The notes under the pieces: generated by a model
What the model was told of the DNA's origin: nothing
Seen by the model: only the letters and a program-made list of their open reading frames with translations
Databases searched by the model: none
NCBI RefSeq assembly: GCF_050948215.1
Contig: NC_135156.1
Span: forward strand, 19,198,757-19,262,756
Reading direction: 5' to 3'
Length of the DNA: 64,000 nucleotides
Source: Halictus rubicundus
Taxonomy: Eukaryota > Arthropoda > Insecta > Hymenoptera > Halictidae
Translations under genes and position numbers: made by a program
In this document: piece by piece, positions 37,723-49,000 of the stretch
How the letters are laid out: every line of letters begins with the position of its first letter
Position numbering within the stretch: position 1 is the first letter of the stretch

Positions 37723-38956
37723 TTACAAAGTTGTGAGCAGCGTAAGTTTCTCATTGAGTTGAAGTTGAGTTTTTATTAACTGCGAGAGCGCGACAACCAT
37801 CAATAGATCTTTCACGTTACTGTTAAACATTTCGTCGAATTGATCGCTCGACATTGTCGGTACAGAGTGCACCATATCCAGAAGAGCACGACCCACCTGA
37901 AGATATCGAATAATTCGTTAAAAATAACTCGTTAGAAATTTGTGAAATACGTAAGAATAAAAACATGTAACTACTTGGTTATCCGGAGGTTGTTTAGAAT
38001 TGAGAATGACATCGACATATTGCAGTACTTGCTCCAACATGGAAGACAGTTTACCACTGGCTTCCGCGATTTGAGCAAGATCCATCATCGGTTCTATACC
38101 ACCACCTGTTTTTACACCAGCTATTTGCGCATGAGCCGGCAACTGTGTCTTAGAACAAAGCTGCAGTCCAACTACTTCTGGTTCGTAACAAGTAACCTAA
38201 AAAATAGTTATGCTCTGTAAGTCCGTAAAAGCAGATGTAATCCACACAGAGGTAATAAATTAATAATATGCAACGTACCTGTACTTTAACCGGTGTAAAC
38301 ATGGAACCTTGTTTTCCATTAGGTACTCCTAACGGTACGCACACGTAAGCTTTAATCGCCATTCTAGTAGTGTTTATCAGCGTTGTATCGACGGTTAAGT
38401 GAACAGGGTTGTTGCACTCACGAACATAGTATTCGTGTATAACCGAAGAGTGAGTGGTGACCTGAACAATACATTAGAAATAAAAGATTATCACCAGTTG
38501 GTGGCATTGCAGAATTGATCAAAGGTAATTTACCTCGTTCCCAGTTGCCCACCAACCAACGATGTTTTCTTGTGCATTCACCCTGTGATTTAAATCGTAC
38601 AGGTCGATTCCGTATGTCAGATCGGCTTCCACTTGACTTTCCGACTCTTTATGAGGTACACAGAAGCAATTCGTCACTTCGACCATACCTTTTTCAGCCG
38701 TACCTAGAAAAGCCATTCGAATAACGTCGAATTTTCCTTAACGATTATTGGATTTGACAAAATAACCAATATAGAAACTATATACTAAATCCAACGATAT
38801 GTTTTCACCGAAACAACGTTGGAAAACGTCGTCAAGTTTTGCATTACCTAGTAGTGTACCGATAACACGGTGGGACTCGGCTTTTCGACGCTCGTAAGCA
38901 TCGACTATTTGAAAAAGTACCACAGGATGAACTTTTACGGTAAGGTTAAGCGCCAT
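37723..38956 (-). CDS. eIF3f: Eukaryotic translation initiation factor 3 subunit F
   Basis: MPN-domain subunit of the eIF3 complex that helps load mRNA on the 40S ribosome. Exons on the minus strand: 38956-38848, 38703-38534, 38461-38279, 38196-37975, 37896-37723 (285 aa, the usual length). N-terminus MALNLTVKVHPVVLFQIVDA, then ERR-ESHRVIGTLLG is the MPN start, with VEVTNCFCVPHKESESQVEA and ENIVGWWATGNEVTTHSSVI following. The JAMM motif is degenerate (TTHSSVIHEYY in place of HxHPxxxxxxSxxD), as is normal for eIF3f, so a metalloprotease activity is not predicted from sequence. The C-terminal part (MEPMMDLAQIAE-like GGGIEPMMDLAQIAEASGKL, then helix QLIKTQLQLNEKL) is typical. Convergent with Actr10, divergent from DENND1. 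Confidence 0.95.
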
Positions 38957-39760
38957 ATTTTCTCTGCACAAGCACTTACTCAAAAGGAAAAGTAAATTCA
39001 GTGACCACACTGACTGTAAACCTAATCCAACCTAATCACTATTCCACAATTCCACAATGCTTGGGTCACAGTCACGGATCATTCTTACAGAGTCGAAACT
39101 CAGTTGTTTTTCGGTGATCAATTCCCAATGAGTATGCTACTATTATATGTAGGTAAGAACAGAGAGAATATACTAGGATTGGTCCAGACTCCAGATTAAG
39201 GGAAAATCAGGATCGTTTGACTGTCATTGGTCCTCGCAAAATTAGCTTAAAATAAACGAAATAATTACGAATATAATAAGGTAGCATAATAGTAATATAA
39301 TGGAATGGAAGGAAGCTAATAGAAAACTTTAACCCAATTAATTGGAATTTTGTTAAATTTAAACAACATTGCAAGTCCATGAAGCCGCACTTTCAACGGA
39401 ATCCTACCTGCTGCACATTTTCATCCAACCTTTCAAACGAATATGTGGTAAGATCTTCGTAATCATTCGTAATCATCGAACAATGCGCGTCTGGTAGGCG
39501 TGATTTTCGATGTGAACTGTTGTTGCTATAGTTGGTTAAAGTCAGTTAAAGTTAAAGTTAATGGCTTGTACGATATTTAGTGGGTGAATCTTATAAAATA
39601 AAAGGGAATAGGAAGCATATCGTAGCTCCAAATGATAGGAAATGTACGCGAAGGATTAAACTTCAGATGAATGGAAGGCGTTACTGTCATGTAGTGCATA
39701 CATACAATGACGTATAGACGTCAAGTGCACACCAAATACTAATTTTTTTCGACTGTTATC
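38957..39760. promoter_or_regulatory. Shared eIF3f/DENND1 intergenic region
   Basis: 804 bp between the divergent start codons of eIF3f (minus) and DENND1 (plus). Probably a bidirectional promoter region including both 5'UTRs. No TATA box or other specific motif was assigned. Confidence 0.4.
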
Positions 39761-42700
39761 ATGGGTTCCAGATTGAGGCAAGTAAATCTTTCGTTAAGAA
39801 TCTTGTTTTCATAGATGGCTGCTGTCCCTCGGATATTTCTGTGCTCTCACGTTTATATTTTATGAAACAAATAAAACGAATATCAATGTACTCTTCTTTA
39901 CCATACCAGTGTATTGCCTAAATGTTCTTTTTAATCAGTTTTACCGATGTTTAGTAGGTTTGATTTCTTATTTACGAAAGTGTAGAACATGTAAACAGCG
40001 CGTTCTATTCTTATGCAGAAATGTAAATATCTTTTTTATGACATTTTCAGAGATAATGTACAACATCTCTTCGAATGCTTTTGCGAGGTAGCTGCTCCAC
40101 TTGTGGAAAAATTGCCATGGATACTTCAAAAGTATCCTAGCTCATTCTCCGACGAAGAAATACTCAAGTCTGTGCCTAAATTTGCATACCCCTGTGAAAT
40201 AGAGAAGTAAGTATTCGATGATTACGTGGTTCTTGCGATTATACAAATGTTTTTAATGTATGGGTGAAAATTATTATAGTTGCTTGGAATTATTTCAGCT
40301 TGGTGGTGCAACATTTTTCATTTGTACTCACTAGCATTGATTCAAAATGGACATTCGGATTCTGTCGACACGATCCCAAAACGGACACTGGTCTAGTAAT
40401 TTTAAGCGCATTACCATGGCACGAAATATTTTATAAGTTAGTATTTTCTCCATTGCGAATTAAAACAAAATAAGCATGGCTAAACTAAAAGAAATTTGGA
40501 CATATCTAAAGTCTTGTTATTTTATGTACAAATAGGCTTTTAAACAAGATCGCAACATTAATTCAGAGCACAGGTACCGGAGAAGATCTTTGGAAATTTC
40601 TTGAGACTGTGTATAACAGTACAGTTCCCATCCCTGGTAGTTCCATATCTATTCCCGTACCAAACTCCAAGGTGGTACCTATCTTGATAAACTCATTTCT
40701 TATCGAACGTTTCGTGTAATATATTTATTTATTTCCAGAAATTTGTTTATCAAAGTCCAAAGCAGTTTCACTTGCCGAGTATACCGGAAAATGTAAGCGA
40801 TTGTAAATCCATTGTGGTTTTGCTTGTAGAGTATATTAATCCTTGTATAAATGTCCTTTTAATTTCAGAGAAATTTGACCGACTATTACAGTGCATTCGA
40901 TTCACACAATATGATGACAGTATTTGCCTCCATGCTATACGAGCGACGAATTATTTTCACTTCGAAACGTCTTTCGAAATTGAGCGCTTGTGTTCAAGCA
41001 TGCAATGCTTTAATTTATCCAATGATTTGGCAACACATATATATTCCAGTTCTACCATTATCTTTAATAGATTATTTATTGGCACCGATGCCGTTTTTAA
41101 TTGGAGTACCGGCTCCAACACTTCAGGTTTTTCAATAAAATACTCGTGCACAGCATTACTTAATAATTGTAAAATGTTGTATTCGAATATTTTGTTTAAT
41201 TTTTAGAGAGTACGGAAAAGTGATTTGGGAGAGGTAGTCGTATTGGACGCGGATAACAATACCGTAGAGTCTCCGTTCGAAGATTTAGAGTCTTTACCTC
41301 AGGACGTAGTTCGTATAAACACATGATTCTGTTTTTTTAGTAACGATTTAATCCTTAAGAATCCAAACACATCTTAAATAATGAAATAAAAAGTTTCTTT
41401 GTCCCAGGTAGCCAATTTAAAGAAGGCATTGCGCAATCGACCTATGTTACTCGGAGATGGTGTGTCTAGGGCATTCTTGCGAGCATTGGTTCAGTTAACT
41501 GCTGGATACAAGGATGCATTGATTTTAGAACAAGGCCAGTGTATTACATTTAACCAAAATGCATTTGTTGAAAGTAGGCCATCTTCTATGCAACCTTTTT
41601 TACGAAAAATGTTGGAATTACAAATATTTCAACAGGTATATAACAAAACGAAATCTGTTTGATCTGTTCAACTGATACAGTTGATTTTTCTACTTCGTCT
41701 ATAAATAATTGATCTCTGTCAAAATTCATATGTGTTCCAGTTTATAGAAGAAAGACTGAACATGCTGAATTCAGGGCTTGGATTCTCGGATGAATTCGAA
41801 GTGGAAGCTTGCAGCTATTCCGCGAAATCTAGCAGTAAATTTATGCAACAGTATCGAGAGTGGACCCACGCCATGCGGAAAGAAAGTTCCGCGTTCTTCC
41901 GTAGCGTAAAAGACAAGGTGAATTTCCTATTATTTTTTTTTTTCTCGAACACATCCTACACGATAGATCGATTTGTCGAGCGAATTTTTTATTTCTGATT
42001 GCCTGCGATTTCAGGCCAATCCAGCAGTGAAGTATGCAGTTAAATCGGTAAGTAGTCACTAATTGCCAAGTTTTACTTATTCTATTATTTATTGTTTCAC
42101 ACGGTCATGGGTTTGTGCATTGAAACATTTTCACAGGTTAAAGACAAAGGAAAGGATATGAAAACAGCGTACAAAGGACTGAAATGGAAAGGTGGTACGT
42201 TGCTCCTTTTTATTCGGTATGTCTTGGATAAATACTGTTTAACTTTGTTTTGAAATCTGCAGGACGAGCAAGCAGAAGCGAAACAAGTAGGAGATTTCAC
42301 CAGCCGAGATCTGCACCTAGTTCCCCCACTTCGGATAGAAGGCCTATCGATTTCGCATCGCCGCCAAAATCGCCAAATGGTTTTACCGCCACTACTAGCT
42401 ACAGGAAAGATCTTCGACTGCGTAATAGTAATTTCGCCGATTCAAGGTACGTTTCTATATCTATATCCTATATCTATATCTACTTCTACTTTTACTTTTA
42501 CTTTTACTTTTACTTTTAATTCTATTTGTATTTCTATTTCTATTTCTCGACTCGGCATATCCACTTCATTGTACCTATATGCTTCATTTGTACCGCTAAA
42601 CTTTTGTAGAAAACAATATTCGCCATTAAGTCCTAGTTCTCCAGAAGAATCTGATTCTCCGCCAGAACGAGTGAACATTGACCTTATGCAAGAGCTTCGT

Positions 42701-44669
42701 CACGTAATATTTCCAAATACACCACCCGTTGATAGAACAGTAAGTATACCAGTGTACGAATATACGTAGAATACATTTGTAATAGTAACAAAGCATTATT
42801 GTATTAGAATCGTATCAGGAGAAATTTTTGTAAATGCAAAATTACATTTACCTGCTTATCACAATGTGTAACGTCTCAGCCAGCAGCATCGGTAGCATGG
42901 TTATCGAATTTCAAATACGTGATGTGATACCTACATTAAAATTCTCTGTCCAGAATCAATCGATTCGTGCATGCGTTACCTCGAAATGTTTTTATCCCAT
43001 AGACTATAGACAAGATAATAGAATAGAATAGAAACAAATTTGTTTAGCTCGCTGTTCTTCCGAATGTAACAGGATTTCAGTTTATACATTTTTATTTAAT
43101 GTTCTATGTCTGTATAATAACTTATTTGTACTATGTGCACTCATTATGTTCATAATTATGTGTGATGCATCAATTTCAGTTGAAGCCAGTTCGCAGTTTA
43201 GACAGTTTGAGACCTGCATGGAGTGGGCATATGCGGCACGGTCCTCCGCCTAGTACAAATGTTGCAAACCCAACTATCACCGTCACCTCTTCCGCAAAAA
43301 CTCCATCTCATCATGTTCCACATTCCGGTTTCGTTAGATCGGTTGATCGGTCGAACATTTTGCTAAATATCAACGAGTCATTGATTGGTAATATCCATGC
43401 CGGTGCAAGCAGATCATTGCCATTGAACTCGTTGGCCGTAAAATCAGGCAAAATTGTCGAAAGTAAAACCGGAGAAACGTTGGTTACAACTATTTTAGAA
43501 AAAACCGCGAGCAACGTACAGCCGAGTAATTTCACACACGATACCGTACAACAAAACTACGATACAAGCTTACATTCGCATAAAACGGAAGCAAGGAAAC
43601 AGGAAAATATTGTGAAAGGTCGCTCGAAGAATGTGAAATTTTACACCGACGACATCCTCACCAATTACGATCCAGAAATGGACGGGAAACCTTTCGAATC
43701 GCATTTACAAACTTTCGAGTCCACCAACTATCTGAAAGATAACGATCCATTCGATACAAGCAAAGTGTTCATACCTTCCTACGTGCAATCAACAATTTTC
43801 CAAACCACAAGCGCATCATCATTGTCTGTTAATTCGAACGTTTCATACTATACATTCAATAGCACATCCTGCTCTGCACATCCGAAGGTAAACGTCATCA
43901 ATCGTCTTTATGTCTTTTGTTTTGTGAATGTACATCCATAATCTATATCTATGCCTATATCTGTATCTATATTTATATCTATGTATGTGTATGCATCGTA
44001 CATTGTACGCGTACATCTGTGCATCCGTAAACACATACAAGAGTATTTTATTGTCGTTAATCGAGTCTAATTGGGTTCAAATTGGAATTAGGAGCCCAGA
44101 TCAGTGAATAATCATTATGTATACCGCATACAGGATAGTTACATTATATTATACATAGTGACGTCCTTTGATCGAAAGATATGTAATTTTGACAAAGGAG
44201 AAGAAAACGATTGTTGGCAAAGTTTTTATCTGACGATGATAATTATTTCTAGGATTCCCCCGAAGTGCCAGACTTGATTAGACTAGACTCGACAGCGAGT
44301 AGCGACGACTTTGACCCGCTGCTTTCCAAGTCCTCGGAATTTCCCAGTTCGAAACAGATGACACAGTCGTTGCATGCACCCGAAATGGGAGAGGGCCTCA
44401 GCAATCCGTTGTACCCATACTTTCAACCTCTGCACAAAACCACGGAGAAACCGAAATCGTCGGACAATATCGGCGACTTAGATCTATTGCAGGCGTACGG
44501 TTTGGACTTTAATAAGTTTAGCATAAGTAACGGCGATTCACCGACCAAAAATGCTGCGATGTGCAACAACACATCCGAGAGTAGTATTAACAATATCGAT
44601 AGTGCGTTCAGCTTAACGTTGAACGCTGCCGCCATTAAATCACAAAACAATTGGACGAAATTCGAGTAA
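39761..44669 (+). CDS. DENND1: DENN domain-containing protein 1 (connecdenn), Rab35 exchange factor
   Basis: Clathrin-coat-associated GEF that activates Rab35 in endosomal recycling. Exons: 39761-39777, 40051-40206, 40299-40436, 40536-40671, 40739-40792, 40869-41126, 41207-41305, 41408-41635, 41741-41917, 42015-42047, 42137-42191, 42263-42446, 42610-42739, 43180-43887, 44253-44669 (929 aa, phases consistent). Exon 1 encodes only MGSRL(R), the conserved start, and uses a GC donor (AG|GCAAGT). The DENN module follows: SFVLTSIDSKWTFGFCR, LPSIPEN, ASMLYERRIIFTSKRLSKL, YPMIWQHIYIPVLP, LAPMPFLIGV, SPFEDLESLPQD, GDGVSRAFLRAL, LNSGLGFSDEFE. The long Ser/Pro-rich tail has NDPFDTS and DDFDPLL, resembling AP-2/clathrin-adaptor binding motifs. 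Boundaries of the 33- and 55-bp exons are the least certain. Confidence 0.9.
42447..42545. repeat. Degenerate TACTTT/TATCTA microsatellite in a DENND1 intron
   Basis: Runs of CTATATCTA, then five or more ACTTTT units and TATTTC units, between DENND1 exons 12 and 13. A similar CTATATCTAT-type tract follows the long exon near 43940-43990. Confidence 0.7.
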
Positions 44670-46005
44670 ACGATACGCTAGCAATGAAATTACATGATAC
44701 GTTCGCTTCACTTCACTTCGCATATCACAATTGTAAATACATGTGGGTAGTTTATTTCCCATTTCTCTCTCTCTGGTCCATTGATTTGCGAAAATACATC
44801 GTCGAACGCCTACAGGAAGAGCGAATTAGTTGTGTAAAAGTGTAAACAAACGAGAGAACAAAGAACAAAACCCGTAACTCGGTCAGCAAAACGAGCTGTA
44901 GTAGTTTCGCCTCGTAGCACAACTCGTAATAGTATGTCTCTTGGTGCGTTTGTTAAACGTTACGTTACGTTACGTTACTTACACGAAAACAAAATCCAAA
45001 AATCTATTCATACGTGCGTTTAGTCAGCCAGTCCTAGTATTTGCACAGATTTTCTTTTCTACTTTAAGTTGCAAATATTTGGAAATGGGAGAATCATACC
45101 GAACGTTGAAATAAATACTGCAAATCATTGGAAATATATACCATTTAATATATATTATTTAAATAAATCCTTTAGGTCTAATCTATATGTACATTGAAGT
45201 CATTACAAGCGTAAAGTCGTCAAACGGAAGTTGTATTCACGCAAACAAATAATACTGACAATGTAAAAGTAATCGTAAAGCTTATATGATAATTTGTATC
45301 ATTCAACGATTTAGTCCAACGAGTTAGTAACACATTTCCATCTCTGCTATTTTTCATCGATGATCAGGACATTGGAAATATTTGTTTGTAAACGCAACAA
45401 TAGAACGCTCATGTTTAAATATGTTAAACATGCTGGTGATAAAAGTGACCGACGAAATGTTGTAAGAGAGTAAGTGTAAACACGACTGTTTCTTCCACGC
45501 GTTACCTTCGAACGTGATCAAATCGTGTATCATAGCATCCTGTGACACGCAATCGGCAGATGTCCGATATAGAATCAATAAATCAGAACATATTGAGTAC
45601 GTTTATCGACATCATTAGTTCGTCCTTGTTAGGTTTGGAGTATGTTAATTTTAACGATTGTTGCACATTCATCGATAACGCTTTATAATAAATAAATAAA
45701 TGAATACGGGCAATAAACGCTTTTTCTACCAGTGGTTATTACAATATTACAATATTATACATACGTTACCTGTGTCGTCCTCTTGTTTTTTAAGAAGAGC
45801 AAACCATAGTCTAGTGTATGTAGTATACGTACTCGTAGAGATGAGAAATGCATTAAGTGATTTGAAAAACGGATTCATGGACTGAATTAAGGATTTCATT
45901 TTCTGTTTAATCTATCGAATTCGAGCTATTAAAAATTGTCTATTATCAGTACAGTTTAATAAATAAGACGCTAATAAAGGAATAGAGATGTCGGAAAAAC
46001 AATCG
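44670..46005. other. Convergent 3' flanks of DENND1 and ValRS
   Basis: 1.3 kb between two stop codons on opposite strands. It contains CGTTA repeats near 44960-44980 and AATAAA-type poly(A) signals on the plus strand (for example near 45112 and 45166, and AATAAATAAATAAA near 45688). No coding exon was recognised; most is probably 3'UTR. Confidence 0.5.
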
Positions 46006-49000
46006 TTACATTGTTTTTAAAGCCGCGATCGCATCGATAATTCGTTGCAATTCTCCTTCGCTGTTTAACATCTTCTCTTTATTGTTGTTTTGAACATCCA
46101 AAGGTACCTTCACATCGTAATCAGGAACTTCCATAGCTTGTCTCGTTTTTTCAATAATATCTTTCAACTGCTCTTTCCTCTTACAAAGCTTTTCTAACTC
46201 TTTCTTTGGATCGATCAAACCCTGCAATCAAATCGTTGTTGTTGTTGTTGTTATTATTATTATTATAATTATTATTATTATTATTATTATTGATGATCTT
46301 ATTATCGAAAATTAAACGAAAATTCGCAATGTTACCTTTAACAGCAGATGCACTTGAAGTCTGTCTGTCACTGTAAGGATAGCGCATCCTGGCGGGGGTT
46401 CGTTTGTACGTATCGTAGAGTAAGCAAGCGTCTCTATTAACAATTGATAATCCATAAGTTTCTTTTTCAGGGTGTGATCGGCGCACACGATAAACGCTTC
46501 GGTTTTAGTTTTATTTGGTAGATTGTAGGTAGCCCGTGTCGACCTGACGTTCTTGATTATTTTGTTGGCGAAGTCAACGTCCTTCTCTATTTCTAGATCC
46601 CTCCAGGGACACTCGGACTCTTCTGGATAAGGGCTGACGCAAATGCTCGGATAAATTTGTTTCTTGCGAGGTAAACGTTGATAAAGTTCTTCCGTTATGA
46701 ACGGCATGAACGGTGACAGTAATCGTAGCCCTACGTCCAGCGTTTTGAACAGGGTCCTCGTTGCCGCGTGCTTCCTCGCGTTGTCATCCCCTTGAAATAC
46801 TGGTTTCAAGTACTCGAGGTAAACGTCGCACAGATCGTACAACCAAAGGTTGTAACAGGTGGTCGTGGCCGTTGTAAAGTCGTATTGCTCGATTGCTTTG
46901 TCGCAAATCTTCACGGCGTAACTCACGCGAGACAGCATCCACAAGTCAACGTTCGTGTACACTTCGGAGTCAAGGGACTCTGCACAACGACTACCACTGC
47001 TATTATTATTATTATTATTACTACTACTACCGTTACTATTACTATTACTATTACTACTACTAAGGCTAACATTGCGATTGTACAGATAATTGCTGTTGCA
47101 AACTTTAACATTGCAGGCGCATTCGGGCAAGACTTTACCTTGCTCCGGCCGGAACGCCGATCGTTCTTCTCGGCTGTACGACGCAATGTGTCTATACCAG
47201 CGATACAAGTGCGTATAGCTGGCAACGTTTACGTTCAATTCGACGAAAGTCTGGTAAACTTTCGCATCCGTTTGCGACGGCGTGTACCCATCCAAGTAAG
47301 GATAATCGTTTAAATAATTGTTCAAGGCATCTTGTACGCACGTCTCGTTCAAGGTGCATTTGCACCATTCATCGTGATCCGATATCACGGTCGTCATCTT
47401 GCTCTGTATACTAGGGTCCGTCGGTTCGTCACTGTCGCCGATCGAATTCAAATAATTCAAATTCGAACCGAGATACGTGAGAGAAAATTTAGTCGCGTTC
47501 CATATCTTGTTACAGAAAAATCTGTAGCCCTGCACGCGAAGAATATCCAGATTGATGTCACGACCCTGAGATGTGTACGCGCACAGAGCGAATCTTAAAG
47601 CGTCCGTGCCGCACTCTGGAATCCCCTGCGGGTAATCACGTTTTTGTCCTTCCGTCGCACGTTGCAGTTCCCTCGGATCCAAATTGCTGTCCAACAGTTG
47701 GTTCTGAAGATTTTCCAATGATATTCCGTTGATCACGTCCATCGGGTCTATCACGTTCCCTAGGGACTTGCTCATTTTCCTACCATGCGCATCTCTGACC
47801 ATCGCATGCAGATAAACTTCTTTAAACGGCAACTTGCCCAATAACTTTTGTCCGAAAAACACCATTCTCGCTACCCAGAAGAAGAGTATATCGTGGCCAG
47901 TTTCTAATAACGAGCCAGGATAGAACGCCTCGAGCTCCTCGGTCTGGTTCGGCCATCCGAATATCGAGAACGGAAATAGGCCAGAAGAGAACCATGTGTC
48001 CAGCACATCGGGATCTTGTTCGACCGTTATATTATCAACTGTTGTACCTAACTTTTTAGCTGCTTGTACCTTGGCTTCGCTTTCTGACCGCGCGCTCACC
48101 CAGAATTCTCCCTCTAACCGGGCACTTGCATCGTCATTGTCATCGAGTACTTTAACGTAGTACGCGGGGATACGATGACCCCACCACAATTGCCGCGATA
48201 TGCACCAATCCCTGATATTTTCCATCCAATGATACCAGATTTTTTTGTATTGATCTGGAATAATTTTCAATTCGCCCGTTTGCACCGATTTCATCGCATT
48301 CGCTGCCATTTCGCTACACCTTACGTACCACTGAGGTTTCATCAATGGTTCGACAACATCTTTCGATCTACTACATATTGGCACCACCATGGGATTGTCT
48401 TTGATTTCAACAAATAAATCTCTTGCCGTTAACTCATTTATTATGGCTGCTCTGGCATGAAATCGTTTCATCCCCTGTTCAATCAAATTTACATATTACA
48501 TACGACAATTCACTTTGAATGTTCTTGCGTACTTTAACTAATAGTACAAGTACTACCGTAAATTGCCCGTAATCACCGATAACATTTCCACTGTCGTCGA
48601 AAATGGTGATAAACGGTAAGCCGTGTCTCTTTCCTATTTCATAATCGTTAGGGTCATGAGCCGGTGTAATTTTTACAGCTCCTGTAACAACAAAATCAAT
48701 GTGTCATCGAAAATCGCATTCGCATTCGTGCAATTACGATACACGATTACCTGTTCCAAATTCTCTTTCAACGTATTCGTCGGCGATAATAGGTAATTTT
48801 CTATCACAAAACGGATGCTGCACGTGTTTTCCAATAAATTTGGTGTATCTGGTATCTTGTGGATGCACTGCGACAGCGGTATCTCCTAACATGGTCTCGA
48901 TACGAGTAGTAGCCACAACTATTCTTTCCTTATCTTTGCTACCGATTACTTCGTAAGCAAACAATACCAACACACCGAATTCTACTTTTTCTTGATATCC

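Noticed and set aside
46768..47313. 181-codon plus-strand frame rich in Thr/Ile
   Set aside because: Antisense of the ValRS exon and its trinucleotide tract.
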